From NCBI RefSeq assembly GCF_020531845.1, contig NZ_JAJAVF010000004.1, forward strand, positions 101,856-165,855: DNA of 64,000 nucleotides, read 5' to 3'. The notes beneath the pieces are model-generated. The model searched no databases, was not told the origin of the DNA, and was given only the letters and a program-made list of their open reading frames with translations. Both the position numbers and the translations under genes were made by a program. This document shows, one piece after another, positions 54,511-64,000 of the stretch (position 1 is the first letter of the stretch; each line of letters starts with the position of its first letter). This DNA is from Methylobacillus methanolivorans. Its GTDB lineage: Bacteria > Pseudomonadota > Gammaproteobacteria > Burkholderiales > Methylophilaceae.

Positions 54511-55140
54511 CTAGCTAAAAAGTTGGTTGAATTGATTGGCTTGCGTCTTGATATCCGCTGCATTCCACAAGGCACCGATCACTGCAAGCGCATCCGCACC
54601 AGCGCTGATCACGCTGGCGGCATTGTCCAGCGTGATTCCGCCGATGGCAACGATAGGCACGCCTAGTTCTCTTGCCTGCTGGAACAATGTCATATCTGCA
54701 CGTGGTGCATGGGGCTTGGTGGATGAGGGAAAGCAGGCGCCGAAGGCGACATAATCCGCCCCCAGCCTGGCTGCCTGCTGGGCAAGCCCAAGGTTGTTGT
54801 AGCAGGACGCCCCGATGATCTTGCCTGCACCCAGCTCTTTGCGTGCGGCAGTGATGTCGCCATCGTCTATACCAAGGTGAACGCCATCGGCATCGAGCTT
54901 GGTCGCAAGCTCAACATCATCATTGATGATCAATGGCACGCGGTAACCCCGGCACATTGCCAGCAGGGCTTGGGCTTGCTCCAGTGCTTGCTCGCCGGAT
55001 ACGCGCTTGTTGCGATATTGCAGTATGGTGGCCCCTCCTGCGAGCGCCATTTTGCAGATCTCCAGCAGGCGGGCAGTATCTGTTTCATCCGGGGTAATGG
55101 CATACAACCCGCGGATGGCCATGGGGCTATTCTTCGTCAT
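54511..55140 (-). CDS. thiE: Thiamine-phosphate synthase
   Basis: A TIM-barrel enzyme of about 209 residues that joins HMP-pyrophosphate and thiazole phosphate to thiamine phosphate. It has YAITPDETDTARLLEIC, QYRNKRVSGEQAL, the DGVHLG motif and FGACFPSSTKPHA. Start choice: ATG 55140 has AAGAG upstream and overlaps thiD by 14 bases; ATG 55122 would give 203 residues. Longer upstream frames are only open space inside thiD. Confidence 0.94.
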   Translation of the reverse strand: MTKNSPMAIRGLYAITPDETDTARLLEICKMALAGGATILQYRNKRVSGEQALEQAQALLAMCRGYRVPLIINDDVELATKLDADGVHLGIDDGDITAARKELGAGKIIGASCYNNLGLAQQAARLGADYVAFGACFPSSTKPHAPRADMTLFQQARELGVPIVAIGGITLDNAASVISAGADALAVIGALWNAADIKTQANQFNQLFS

Positions 55141-55966
55141 CAGACTCTTCACGCGCCCAGAACAGACGGTCGGGAATATATTGCCCCATGCCAGGACGGA
55201 AGGCATGGCGTAGCGAATGCCAGGTGTATTCCTGCGCTTCTGCGATAGCTTCCTCCATGCCCAGGCCGTGTGCCAGGCAGGCCGCGATGGCAGATGCCAG
55301 CGTACAGCCAGAACCATGATAGCTACCAGGCAAGCGCTCGCAAGGATAAGAGCGCAACAGTTTTTGCGAGCCGTAAAGATTGTTGATGACTTGCGGCGCA
55401 CGCTCGTGGGTGCCGGTAATCAGTACATATTCAGGCCCCAGTGCCAGCAGGCGCTCGGCTACTTCGTCTAATGAGGCATGTTCGCTTTCATCGCTAAAGT
55501 CGCCGGTAAATGCCAACCGCCTGGCTTCGAGGCTGTTCGGGGTGATCAGTGTGGCCTGTGGAAACAGCAGGTCTATCATCGCTTCCTGCATGGCTTCATT
55601 AGCCAATTCATCGCCTCGCCCGGAAGAGAGCACTGGGTCAATCAATAAAGGCACATCGGGATAATCGGCGACTATTTCGGCGATCACGGCAATATTTTCC
55701 ACGCTGCCCAGCATGCCCAGCTTGAAGGCAGAAATCTGCATGTCTTCAAGGATGGTACGGGCTTGCTCGTTGATCAGCTCGGCATCCAGCGAGACGACAT
55801 TTTCCACGCCTACCGTATCTTGTACGGTAATGGCGGTGACAACAGATACGGGATGGCAGCCAATGCTGGATAGCGCCAGAAGGTCGGCTTGCAAGCCTGC
55901 GCCACTGCTAGGGTCGGTGGCAGCGAAGGTAAGCACGCAGGGTGGCATGAGGTTGATTGTTTCCAT
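55127..55966 (-). CDS. thiD: Hydroxymethylpyrimidine/phosphomethylpyrimidine kinase
   Basis: A 279-residue ribokinase-fold kinase that phosphorylates HMP twice for thiamine synthesis. It has TFAATDPSSGAGLQADLLAL, FKLGMLGSVENIA, DPVLSSGRGDEL and the catalytic GSGCTLASAIAACLAHG. AGGA precedes the ATG at 55966. The C-terminus after about residue 250 carries an acidic tail (EESDDEE). First gene of the thiD-thiE-hemL-hemE run. Confidence 0.95.
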   Translation of the reverse strand: METINLMPPCVLTFAATDPSSGAGLQADLLALSSIGCHPVSVVTAITVQDTVGVENVVSLDAELINEQARTILEDMQISAFKLGMLGSVENIAVIAEIVADYPDVPLLIDPVLSSGRGDELANEAMQEAMIDLLFPQATLITPNSLEARRLAFTGDFSDESEHASLDEVAERLLALGPEYVLITGTHERAPQVINNLYGSQKLLRSYPCERLPGSYHGSGCTLASAIAACLAHGLGMEEAIAEAQEYTWHSLRHAFRPGMGQYIPDRLFWAREESDDEE

Positions 55967-56276
55967 GGCGGGTCCTGTCAATGGATAAGCGGGCTTGAGC
56001 CAGGCAAAGAGTTGGTCAGATAAATATTCATGTAGAACGTCATTTTAGCCTAATCGACATTGAAAGGAGAGGATAGGCTTGTGTTGGGAGGCAAGATGTC
56101 GTGAAAGTTGCATTGAGTGGTGTTACGTTGCGACCTGTCTGCACTGGCCTCTTGGGCAGTTGCATATTGAGTAGTGCTCTCTGAATGAGTAAGCCATTTT
56201 AGAAAAATGGTTTTGCATGATGGCGCTAAAGCCTTTTAGAATAAAAAGACACCGACCATTGAAAAGGCCATTGCCC
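55967..56276. other. 310-bp divergent promoter region between thiD and the P-type ATPase gene
   Basis: No TPP riboswitch landmarks could be found ahead of thiD. A short inverted repeat (CCATTTT/AAAATGG) lies at about 56193-56209. Nothing else is recognised. Confidence 0.5.
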
Positions 56277-58958
56277 ATGCCGCAATCCAGCCAGAATGAT
56301 GCAGTTCTTTGGCATGCACTCAAGACCAGCGAGGTACTTGAGCGTGTGCAGTCCACCCCAGAAGGCCTAGGTAGTAGGGAAGCAGATAAACGCTTGCAGG
56401 AGTATGGCAGGAACGAGTTGCCTCCCCCTAAACGTCAACATCCCGTGATGCGCTTCCTGTTGCAGTTCAATAATGCCTTGATCTACTTCATGTTGTCGGC
56501 GGCAGTCATTGCGTTCTTTCTTGATCATGCCGTTGATTCGGCAGTGATCTTGGCGGTGGTGCTGATCAACGCAATTGTCGGTTATATCCAGGAAGGCAAG
56601 GCTGAGCAGGCGCTGGATGCGATCCGCAATATGATGGTGCCCCATGTCACTGTGGTACGGGATGGGCACCGTCAAACCATGGAGGTGGGCGATCTGGTAC
56701 CCGGCGACGTGATCGTGTTGGAAGCTGGCGACAGCGTGCCGGCTGATGCACGTTTGCTCAAGGCCAGGCAACTTTCCAGCGAGGAGGCAATTCTTACTGG
56801 TGAATCGGTACCCAGCCAGAAACAGGAGCAGGCGGTGGCAAAGAATGCTGATCTGGGAGATCGACATTGCATGCTGTACTCAGGCACTATCATTGCGGCG
56901 GGCCAGGGGCGTGCCGTGGTGGTGGAGACTGGTAGCGCAACGGAAATCGGCCGTATCAGCAGCATGATTGCCAAGGTGGAAACCCTGGAAACACCCTTGT
57001 TACAGCAAATTAACCATTTCGGGCGCCTGTTCACCTGGTTTGCCCTCAGCTTGGCCCTTGGCCTGCTGGCGTTTGCCAAGCTGGTACAGAACTATAGCTG
57101 GATCGACGGGTTTATGGTGGTGGTAGCGATCTCGGTGGGTTTGGTGCCGGAGGGCTTGCCTGCGGTGATCACGATCACCCTGGCGATTGGCGTGCAGCGC
57201 ATGGCGAGGCACAACGCCATTATTCGACGTTTGCCCGCGGTGGAAACGCTGGGCGCGACTTCAGTGATCTGCTCGGATAAAACTGGCACTCTCACCCGGA
57301 ATGAAATGACGGTCAGGCGCTTGGTTGCAGGCAAGGCGCATTATTTGGTTGAAGGGACAGGCTATGTGCCCGAGGGCGAGATCAAGCCCCAGGCCGGTGC
57401 CTCTGGTCGTGGGTGGGAAGATCTGGTGCTGGCAGGCTTGCTCTGCAACGATGCCAAGCTGAAGCAAGAATCCGGGCAATGGCATGTGCTGGGCGATCCT
57501 ATGGAAGGCGCCTTGGTGGCGCTGGCGATGAAGGCTGGGCAGGACATTCAGCAAGAGCGCAATGCCTGGCAGCGGCTTGATGAAGTGCCTTTCGACAGCA
57601 AGCACAAGTTCATGGCAACGCTACACCGCCATGAGGAGCATGGCACTTGGATGTTCATCAAGGGCGCCCCGGAAAGTGTGTTGGAGCGATGCCAGCAACC
57701 TGATCACGACTATTGGGCTGAGTGCATCAGCGAGGCGGCCCATCACGGTGAGCGCGTGCTCGGTTTTGCCGCCAGGCGCTGCGACGATGGCAAGCAGCAG
57801 CTTGAGTTCAAGGATGTCGAGAGTGACCTGGATTTTCTCGGCATCATGGGCTTCATTGATCCGCCGCGTGAAGAAGTGCTTGATGCGATCGCCAGCTGTC
57901 GCTCTGCCGGGGTCAAGGTGAAAATGATCACTGGGGATCATGCCGCGACTGCACAGGCGATTGCAAAACAGCTGCACCTTGCGGAAGAGCCTGGCGTCAT
58001 GACCGGGGCGGACCTCGACAAGGTTCCGGATGAAGAGTTGAGTGCTGTGCTGGCGAAAACCAGTGTATTTGCGCGTACCACGCCTGAGCACAAGCTACGT
58101 ATTGTCAAAGCCTTGCAGCAACAAGGCGAGGTAGTCGCCATGACGGGGGATGGCGTCAACGATGCGCCATCACTCAAGCAGGCCGATGTAGGTATTGCCA
58201 TGGGCAAAAAAGGTACGGAGGCGGCCAAGCAGGCGTCGGAAATGGTGCTGGCAGACGACAACTTTGCCACCATCGTCTCAGCCGTGCATGCTGGGCGCAC
58301 GGTTTACGATAATGTGCGTAAGGTGATCGCCTGGACTTTGCCCACCAATGGCGGCGAAGCACTCGCCGTGGTGGTGGCCTTGTTGCTGGGTATGTCGCTA
58401 CCGATGACCCCGGCACAGATTCTGTGGATCAATATGGTGCTTACGGTGACATTGGGCCTGGTGCTGGCTTTCGAACCTGCCGAGCCTGATGTCATGGAGC
58501 GTCCGCCGCGCCCGCGTCATGCCGCCCTGCTCTCTCCCTTCCTGCTCTGGCGCGTGGGGTTTGTGTCAGTGTTGTTTACCATCGGCGTATTCATCATTTT
58601 TGAATATGCCATGCGGCGTGAGCTGGGTGAGGAAGTAGCGCGTACCATGGTGGTGAATACTCTGGTGGTGCTGGAGATTTTCTACCTATTCAATGTGCGT
58701 TACCTCAATGCTAAGTCTTTCAGCTGGCGCGGCTTGCTTGGCACGCCCATACTCTTGATTGCACTGGTCGCTGTGATCTTGGCGCAGTTGGCATTCACCT
58801 ATGCTGCGCCCTTACATGCCTTGTTTGCCAGCGCGCCGATTGACTGGAAAGATGGTCTCGTGATCATATTGATCGGTATTGTCTTCATGTTGGTGTTGGA
58901 AGTTGAGAAAACTTTGATGCGAAAACGTGGCAAAACCAATGTGCTGGCAGAATCTTAA
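56277..58958 (+). CDS. Cation-transporting P-type ATPase (type II-like)
   Basis: An 893-residue inner membrane pump. It has an N-terminal cation ATPase domain, an A-domain with LTGES, and M4 with the PEGLP motif. The phosphorylation site is [13 protein letters not shown] (Asp at about 334). [25 protein letters not shown] and a C-terminal six-span domain follow. Overall it looks like SERCA/PMR1-type Ca2+ pumps. However, M6 reads [18 protein letters not shown], with threonine where SERCA has the ion-binding Asp800, so the ion is uncertain. ATG 56277 fits the family; ATG 56217 would add 20 basic residues. A universal stress protein follows 15 bases later. Confidence 0.9.
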   Translation: MPQSSQNDAVLWHALKTSEVLERVQSTPEGLGSREADKRLQEYGRNELPPPKRQHPVMRFLLQFNNALIYFMLSAAVIAFFLDHAVDSAVILAVVLINAIVGYIQEGKAEQALDAIRNMMVPHVTVVRDGHRQTMEVGDLVPGDVIVLEAGDSVPADARLLKARQLSSEEAILTGESVPSQKQEQAVAKNADLGDRHCMLYSGTIIAAGQGRAVVVETGSATEIGRISSMIAKVETLETPLLQQINHFGRLFTWFALSLALGLLAFAKLVQNYSWIDGFMVVVAISVGLVPEGLPAVITITLAIGVQRMARHNAIIRRLPAVETLGATSVICSDKTGTLTRNEMTVRRLVAGKAHYLVEGTGYVPEGEIKPQAGASGRGWEDLVLAGLLCNDAKLKQESGQWHVLGDPMEGALVALAMKAGQDIQQERNAWQRLDEVPFDSKHKFMATLHRHEEHGTWMFIKGAPESVLERCQQPDHDYWAECISEAAHHGERVLGFAARRCDDGKQQLEFKDVESDLDFLGIMGFIDPPREEVLDAIASCRSAGVKVKMITGDHAATAQAIAKQLHLAEEPGVMTGADLDKVPDEELSAVLAKTSVFARTTPEHKLRIVKALQQQGEVVAMTGDGVNDAPSLKQADVGIAMGKKGTEAAKQASEMVLADDNFATIVSAVHAGRTVYDNVRKVIAWTLPTNGGEALAVVVALLLGMSLPMTPAQILWINMVLTVTLGLVLAFEPAEPDVMERPPRPRHAALLSPFLLWRVGFVSVLFTIGVFIIFEYAMRRELGEEVARTMVVNTLVVLEIFYLFNVRYLNAKSFSWRGLLGTPILLIALVAVILAQLAFTYAAPLHALFASAPIDWKDGLVIILIGIVFMLVLEVEKTLMRKRGKTNVLAES

Positions 58959-58973
58959 GGAAGGAAACCCCCG

Positions 58974-59840
58974 GTGACGACAGAATTCAAGACCAAACAA
59001 CCCCGCCAGTTACTACTGGCGACAGATCTCGGTGCACGTTGCGATCGAGCCCTTGATCGCGCGGTACAACTCTCGCAGGCTTGGCATGCACCGCTGACGG
59101 TTGTGCATGCTTTTGAGCAGGTTGAACCGATTGCCGATACACCCGGCTGGCGTCAGCCGCAGGATGTTGCCTTGGCGATCCAGGCAGAGTTGGTAGAGGA
59201 ATTGGGCGAGACAGGCCTGCCAGACATCAGCGCGCGCGTGGTGCGCGGCAAGCCGAGTGAGGTGGTGTTGCAAGTTGCTGCAGACGTGCAGGCAGAATTG
59301 ATCCTGACCGGGGTCAAGCGTGACGGGGCTTTTGAGAAGGCATTGCTTGGCGATACCGTGGCAGCGCTTGCACGCCAGTCTCCTGTGCCTGTGCTGGTGG
59401 TGAAAAAGCGTCTACGCAAGCCTTACGGCAAGATTGTGGTCGCGACTGATCTTTCAGAGTTGTCACGCGCGGCGCTTGCCAGGGCGGTGGATATGTTTGG
59501 CCCGGAGAACCTCGTTGTTTTCCATGCTGCCTTTGCTCACTTTGCCAGCCGCATGGATGATCGCGTGGCTTATGAAAGTGAATTGCGCGAGGACGCTATC
59601 CAGAATTGCCGTGATTTTATTCGTGATGTTGCGGGTGAAACAGCGGCAGCCAAGATTGATGTCGTGGTGGAGTATGGAGAGCCTGACCTACTGCTGGAGT
59701 CTTATGTGCAAGACAAGCGCATAGATTTGGTGGTGGTGGCGACACATGGTCGCAGTGGCTTATTGGGGGTGTTGCTCGGTAGCATCGCAATTCGCATCCT
59801 GGATAGCGTCGCCTGTGATGTATTGATCGTGCGCAGCTGA
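58974..59840 (+). CDS. Tandem-domain universal stress protein
   Basis: A 288-residue protein made of two UspA domains (about 10-143 and 150-288). The second has the ATP-binding signature GRSGLLGVLLGSIAIRIL, ending VACDVLIVRS. The first retains a shorter version (LLGDTVAALARQSPVPVLVV). The start is GTG at 58974 behind AAGGAAGG. Coupling with the P-type ATPase gene suggests co-expression under stress; Usp genes often accompany such pumps. Confidence 0.9.
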   Translation: MTTEFKTKQPRQLLLATDLGARCDRALDRAVQLSQAWHAPLTVVHAFEQVEPIADTPGWRQPQDVALAIQAELVEELGETGLPDISARVVRGKPSEVVLQVAADVQAELILTGVKRDGAFEKALLGDTVAALARQSPVPVLVVKKRLRKPYGKIVVATDLSELSRAALARAVDMFGPENLVVFHAAFAHFASRMDDRVAYESELREDAIQNCRDFIRDVAGETAAAKIDVVVEYGEPDLLLESYVQDKRIDLVVVATHGRSGLLGVLLGSIAIRILDSVACDVLIVRS

Positions 59841-59947
59841 TTGGGCTTTTATGTAATTCTGACAGCACTTTCAGTCAGTGCCCTATCCAGCGTGATGTCA
59901 TTCCCCGCTAATCTTGAGGCTCATCATTATTTTCAAGGAGCAATATC

Positions 59948-60205
59948 ATGAGTCTCTCCCACGGAATACTCCCCGGCATGCCTGTGATCTGTTCCCAAGG
60001 CAAGCAGTTTGCCACCGTTGATCACATGGAAGGTAGCAACCAAATCAAGCTCACCAAGGATAAAAGCGGTCAGCATCACTTCATTCCCGTCAGTTGGGTA
60101 GCTGCCACGGATAATGCGGAAGTAACGCTGAACCGTCCTGGTGATGAGGTGAAACGGCAATGGTCTACCACCCCCAAGCCTGAACAACCGAATGCTTACC
60201 AGTAA
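59948..60205 (+). CDS. DUF2171 family protein
   Basis: An 85-residue soluble protein with AAGGAG before the ATG. It has the DUF2171-like pattern (GMPVICSQGKQFATVDHMEG, DKSGQHHFIPVSWV), a PRC-barrel-like small fold. It is monocistronic, 107 bases after the Usp gene, and convergent with the FadL gene. Function unknown. Confidence 0.8.
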   Translation: MSLSHGILPGMPVICSQGKQFATVDHMEGSNQIKLTKDKSGQHHFIPVSWVAATDNAEVTLNRPGDEVKRQWSTTPKPEQPNAYQ

Positions 60206-60224
60206 GTACTGATTCTTTGCACCA

Positions 60225-61514
60225 TCAGAACGAGCGGCTCCACTGTGCGCTCAGGATATCCACACGAGCGGAAAATTCCCCCCGGATATTATGGCTAACT
60301 GCCCCTTCACTGCTATGATTGATGCTGGAATCCTTCATGCGAAGATAGGCATAGCCAACATCGATAGTGTTGAATGGGTCTACCTTCCAGCTTGCACCAA
60401 TCGCAAACCAGGTGCGATCAGCATCTGGAATGCGTGGAGTGCGGTGGCTCGCATCAGGCACCGGCGTCTGGTCATAGGCGACGCCTGCTCGCAATGTGAG
60501 TTGGTCGTTGTAGCGGTAGTTTCCACCTAGCGAAAATCGGTAGCTGTCATTCCATTTGGTATTCGTGACATTGTCAGCCAAGCCGCTGTCAAACTGTACG
60601 CGTAATTCCTTAAAGCGGCTCCAGTTGGTCCAGGTGACATCGGCAAGTAACTCCAGCTTGTCATTCAGCTGTTGTGCCAAGCTAAGCGAGACGGTTTCTG
60701 GCATGGAGAGGTTGGCATTAATATCGGAATTACTCAAACGGGAGGCTAGTATTGGAGATGCATGCCGGAAACTGGCCTCACCTTCCAGCTTGTGCTTGAT
60801 ATGGGAGCGATAGCTTGCGCCTACCGCGGTACCTTCCCATGGCTTGTAAAGCACGCCCAGATTGAACCCCCAACTGATGTCGTCCCCCTTCATTTTTCCA
60901 TAGCTATCTGCAGTTACCAGGCCACTTGTAATGGTGCGAGCATCTATCGCATTGGTAAGTTCAGCCTTTACATATTGCAGGCTGATACCGCCACCAATTG
61001 ACAACTTTTCACTCGCCTTGAACGAAAGCGCTGGGTTGACATTGACGGTCATGACCTCGGATTTCAGCGCCTGGTAGCGGCCTTTCCAGCCGTTATCGTA
61101 TTCTGAAGTCAGTCCATACGGCACCGTGATGCCTAAACCAAACTTTAGGTCTGGGTTCAGGTCGCCAGCAAAGTAGAAATTGGGCACCAACTCCAACGAA
61201 GCGGCATCACCACCATCGTTACCAGAGATTGTAACGCCAGTATTGAGATTTCGGGCGCTGGCATTCCTCAGTTTTGCACTGGGCAAAATGGCACTGCCGC
61301 CAACAATAATTTGCTTGCCTGGGGGCAGCCATGACAGGCTGGCAGGATTGAAAAACTGGATACTAGCGTCATCGGCCCGCGCTGACATACCAGCGTACGC
61401 ATTACCGAAACCAGAGGCGCTTTGCTCAATCAGGGCAAAGCCTGCTGCATGAGCACTTAGGCTCGCTCCACTACTCACTCCCCAAACCAATAAAAAGCAT
61501 AGACGCTTGATCAT
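60225..61514 (-). CDS. FadL/OmpP1/TodX family outer membrane transporter
   Basis: A 429-residue protein with a signal peptide (ending AHA). The mature N-terminus AGFALIEQSASGFGNAYAG is the plug and hatch signature of FadL. FNPASLSWLP and LGITVPYGLTSEY follow, and the barrel ends in a terminal aromatic (WSRSF). FadL proteins take up long-chain fatty acids or other hydrophobic molecules. It is divergent from the DSF synthase gene, so fatty-acid-type signal traffic is an attractive but untested link. Confidence 0.93.
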   Translation of the reverse strand: MIKRLCFLLVWGVSSGASLSAHAAGFALIEQSASGFGNAYAGMSARADDASIQFFNPASLSWLPPGKQIIVGGSAILPSAKLRNASARNLNTGVTISGNDGGDAASLELVPNFYFAGDLNPDLKFGLGITVPYGLTSEYDNGWKGRYQALKSEVMTVNVNPALSFKASEKLSIGGGISLQYVKAELTNAIDARTITSGLVTADSYGKMKGDDISWGFNLGVLYKPWEGTAVGASYRSHIKHKLEGEASFRHASPILASRLSNSDINANLSMPETVSLSLAQQLNDKLELLADVTWTNWSRFKELRVQFDSGLADNVTNTKWNDSYRFSLGGNYRYNDQLTLRAGVAYDQTPVPDASHRTPRIPDADRTWFAIGASWKVDPFNTIDVGYAYLRMKDSSINHSSEGAVSHNIRGEFSARVDILSAQWSRSF

Positions 61515-61678
61515 TTTTTAATTCCATCGGTGATATTGGCATCAAGTCTTCATATTAACGGCAAAGCGTAAAGATTGTTGAATTTTCAATAATCAATCAG
61601 ACATTTACCTTGCAACACAATTATGCTACGTGTGTACATGTAGTGCTTTTTTTAACCTTCATTATGGGGAGTTTTATC

Positions 61679-62569
61679 ATGAATGCTGTTGTTGATTTCA
61701 ATCCGTTAGACACTGTTCAATTTGAGCAAGTACGCACTCGCTATGATGCCGAGTTCGGTATTTCTTGGCTGTTCATGCAGCCGAATCCAAGGCCTTGCTT
61801 CAATCGTATTTGCATGCGCGAACTGCTGCTGAATCAAACCCAGATCGAAGCCGCACACTTGCACCCTCAACATCGCCCACAACAGGCGACGAATTATCTG
61901 GTGTTGGCGTCGGATGTGGAAGGTATCTTTAACCTAGGTGGCGATTTAGCCATCTTCAAGGCGGCAATTGAGCAGCAGGAAAGAGCAAAGCTGCTTGAAT
62001 ATGCCCAGTTATGCATTGAGAACCTGTGGACTTTCTACAATATGCAGGCTCCGATTACCACCATTGCGTTGGTGCAAGGCCAGGCCATGGGTGGTGGTTT
62101 TGAGGCTGCGCTTTCTGCCCATGTGCTGGTGGCGGAAAAAGGCTCGTTGATGGGCTTGCCGGAGGTGTTGTTCAACCTATTCCCTGGCATGGGCGCAATG
62201 AGCTTTCTTTCACGTCGTATAGGCCTGACTGCTGCAGAAAAGATGATACGTTCTGGCAAGGTCTACACCGCTGAGGAGTTATATGACCTAGGGGTTGTGG
62301 ATGTGTTGGCGGAAGCTGGTGAGGGCGAAAAGGCGTTACAGGATTGGGTGCGTAAAACGCATAAGTCGCTGAACTCCTTCCAGGCTATCCAGAAGGCTAA
62401 GCAGCGTGTGAACCCGCTTACCAAGCAGGAGTTGCTGGATATTACCGAGATCTGGGTAGATGCCGCTCTGCGCTTGACCGAGCGTAACCTTAAGGTCATG
62501 GAGCGTCTGGTCCGTGCACAGAACACCAAGGTTGGTGAGCAGGAAGAAGTGGTTAGAGTTGCAAGATGA
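61679..62569 (+). CDS. rpfF: DSF synthase, crotonase family (RpfF)
   Basis: A 296-residue enoyl-CoA hydratase-fold enzyme. The two catalytic glutamates of RpfF (Glu141/Glu161 in Xanthomonas) are visible 20 residues apart in GGGFEAALSAHVLVAEKG and MGLPEVLFNLFPGMGA. Oxyanion-hole and N-terminal features (ASDVEGIFNLGGDLAIFKAA) also fit RpfF rather than degradative crotonases. It makes cis-2-unsaturated fatty acid (diffusible signal factor). ATG 61679 has GGGGAG upstream. It is convergent with a hybrid kinase gene only three bases away. Confidence 0.92.
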   Translation: MNAVVDFNPLDTVQFEQVRTRYDAEFGISWLFMQPNPRPCFNRICMRELLLNQTQIEAAHLHPQHRPQQATNYLVLASDVEGIFNLGGDLAIFKAAIEQQERAKLLEYAQLCIENLWTFYNMQAPITTIALVQGQAMGGGFEAALSAHVLVAEKGSLMGLPEVLFNLFPGMGAMSFLSRRIGLTAAEKMIRSGKVYTAEELYDLGVVDVLAEAGEGEKALQDWVRKTHKSLNSFQAIQKAKQRVNPLTKQELLDITEIWVDAALRLTERNLKVMERLVRAQNTKVGEQEEVVRVAR

Positions 62570-62572
62570 AAG

Positions 62573-64000
62573 CTAACTTGAGGCAGCCTGCCGGCTACTC
62601 AAGTAATCGTTGATTGCTTGCTTGGCTGCCTCAAAAGCTTTATCCAGTTGCTCGAACATGATGGTACCGCGGAAGCGCAGTTCCTCGGGACTGGCTTTGT
62701 CCATCAACTCTGCCTGTTGGCTTACGGCAATGGCACCTATACTCAGGCTATTACCTTTTAAGGCATGCAGGAATTCATGCAACTCACCATAGCGCTTGGC
62801 GGCAAGGTTCTGCTTGATCAGCTTGATCAACGCCCCGCAATCGGTCACGTATTTACCTAACAAACGCGGTACAAACATGCTGTCCTGTCCACCTAACAAC
62901 TCCAGTTCGGCTAATGTAGCTGCAGACAGCACATCGCTCACATGCGCAGATGATGCCGGGGTTGTTGTTTCCTCTTTCTTTGCATATAGCTGGGCAACCT
63001 GGCCGGATACGGGTAAGCCGCCCTTGAGATTGGCAATGGTGTCAAACAGCAGCTTGGTTTCAATTGGCTTGGTCAGGTAGGCATCGAAGCCGGCCACCTC
63101 TGCAGCAGATTTGGTTTCCACCGTGGCATCTGCGGTAAACAGGATGAATTTGGTGTCCCGGTCATCTGGGCGTAGGAAGCGATAAAGTTTTAATGCATCA
63201 ATCCCGGTCATGCCAGCCATGTTAAGGTCGGATACCACCAGATCAAATTGCTCTACTTCCAGCTTGTCCAGCAGTTCATCGGCGTTGTTGACCACGGAAA
63301 CCTGATGACCTGGTAGCTGTAGCAGTTTGACAATGATGGTCTGGTTGGTGACATTGTCTTCGCAGACCAATATCCTCAGTGGCTTGGTCGTGGCTTGTGG
63401 TATCTCGTTGATAGGTACTGGCGTGGCGGCTGGGACACGGCTGCTGATCTCAAGGGTAAGATCAAACCAGAACCGGCTGCCAACATTCGGTGCACTATTC
63501 AGGTTTAGCTCACTACCCAGCGCTTCAACCAGGCCTTTGGCAATCGTAAGCCCCAGCCCGCTGCCGCCAAATTTGCGGGTGGTGGAAATATCTGCTTGGG
63601 TAAAACTGTCAAAAATACGGGCGCGCTGTTCGTCGGAAATCCCAATACCGGTGTCAAGCACCTCAATGCGGAATACACCGTGATGCGCGTTTGACTCAAG
63701 CGTTTTGACCGTGAGGGTGACAGCACCCTGCTCAGTAAACTTCACTGCGTTGCCAACCAGATTAGCGAGGATTTGTTGCAGGATATAGGGGTCACTCTTG
63801 ACGCGGATCTCGTCAAGCTCAATGATTTTTTCCAGCCGGATACGTTTATTAAAGGCTTGGCCCTTGAACACCTCAATGGTCTGTGCCGCCAATTCGCGCA
63901 GGGAAAGCTCAGCTTGTTCTACCTGTAGCTTTTCCTGCTCAATTTTGGCGAAGTCCAGCACATTGTTGAGTTGCGAGAGTAGTTGCTTGGATGAGCTTTC
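62573..64000 (-). CDS. rpfC: Hybrid sensor histidine kinase, RpfC-like (5' part outside window)
   Basis: The frame is open to the window edge, so the sensor part and phospho-accepting histidine lie beyond 64000. Visible in order: the second half of HisKA (LNNVLDFAKIEQEKLQ), HATPase (N box LVGNAVKFTEQG, DTGIGI, GGSGLGLTIAKG), a receiver domain (LVCEDN, Asp in VVSDLNMAGMTG, Lys in YLTKPI) and an HPt domain (HALKGNSLSIGA). HK-REC-HPt is the RpfC layout, and its rpfF neighbour supports DSF sensing. The partner output regulator is not in the window. Confidence 0.88.
   Translation of the reverse strand, partial: ESSSKQLLSQLNNVLDFAKIEQEKLQVEQAELSLRELAAQTIEVFKGQAFNKRIRLEKIIELDEIRVKSDPYILQQILANLVGNAVKFTEQGAVTLTVKTLESNAHHGVFRIEVLDTGIGISDEQRARIFDSFTQADISTTRKFGGSGLGLTIAKGLVEALGSELNLNSAPNVGSRFWFDLTLEISSRVPAATPVPINEIPQATTKPLRILVCEDNVTNQTIIVKLLQLPGHQVSVVNNADELLDKLEVEQFDLVVSDLNMAGMTGIDALKLYRFLRPDDRDTKFILFTADATVETKSAAEVAGFDAYLTKPIETKLLFDTIANLKGGLPVSGQVAQLYAKKEETTTPASSAHVSDVLSAATLAELELLGGQDSMFVPRLLGKYVTDCGALIKLIKQNLAAKRYGELHEFLHALKGNSLSIGAIAVSQQAELMDKASPEELRFRGTIMFEQLDKAFEAAKQAINDYLSSRQAASS

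Noticed and set aside
55967..56216. Possible TPP riboswitch ahead of thiD
   Set aside because: Searched for the CTGAGA and ACCTGATCTGGATAATGCCAGC-type landmarks in shortened form on the minus strand; none are present.
1..64000. Mobile elements, CRISPR arrays, tRNA or rRNA genes
   Set aside because: No transposase or integrase frame, no regularly spaced short repeats, and no tRNA- or rRNA-like segment noticed on reading; weak tRNAs could be missed without a covariance search.

Overview
The window looks like the chromosome of a Gram-negative betaproteobacterium. Gene content and order (thiD-thiE-hemL, argS beside a SPOR protein and dsbA, a GOGAT-like protein next to a CysJ-like flavoprotein, a MacAB operon with NodT-type outer membrane factor) suggest a Methylophilaceae-like methylotroph. 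That taxonomic placement is an inference from gene style; no rRNA or tRNA gene is visible to confirm it. No CRISPR array, insertion sequence, integrase or phage gene was seen.

Layout. (1) 1-6700: the 3' part of a glutamate synthase large-subunit-like gene, then a CysJ-like diflavin reductase and a strong terminator. (2) 6752-11950: an ECF-type promoter followed by a DUF4198-like exported protein, MacA, MacB and a NodT-type outer membrane lipoprotein, making a tripartite exporter. (3) 12125-39599: a Sel1-repeat protein and then six consecutive modules of Fur box, FecI-type sigma factor, FecR-type sigma regulator and TonB-dependent transducer with an N-terminal STN domain. Module 1 also carries a PepSY membrane protein and a 58-residue membrane protein. 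The sixth receptor is split by a one-base frameshift. (4) 39723-43252: a second, nearly identical copy of the ECF-type promoter driving PepSY_TM, DUF3649, a DUF3325 fusion and a small exported protein, followed by a DUF2789 gene. The last codons of a lost seventh receptor lie at about 43285-43353. (5) 43391-62569: housekeeping and envelope genes: SDR, dsbA, SPOR, argS, priA, a glycosyltransferase, small exported proteins, LysM/BON, hemE, hemL, thiE, thiD, a P-type ATPase, a tandem Usp, DUF2171 and a FadL porin. (6) 61679-64000: a DSF synthase (RpfF) convergent with a hybrid histidine kinase (RpfC-like), which runs off the window.

How it fits together. The 36-kb iron island (6752-43353) reads as a siderophore-piracy array. 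Fur de-represses the sigma genes when iron is low. Each receptor senses its ferri-siderophore through its STN domain and signals through its FecR to its FecI. The two operons at the island's edges share one promoter type and would supply common downstream functions: PepSY/DUF3649/DUF3325 proteins for iron release or reduction, and MacAB-OMF for re-export of stripped siderophore, by analogy with Pseudomonas PvdRT-OpmQ and FpvG. No siderophore biosynthesis gene is present in the window. The most novel-looking signals are the shared promoter at the island's two ends, a Fur-box promoter followed by an intrinsic terminator ahead of the fourth sigma gene (candidate small RNA or attenuator), and the remnants of receptor turnover.
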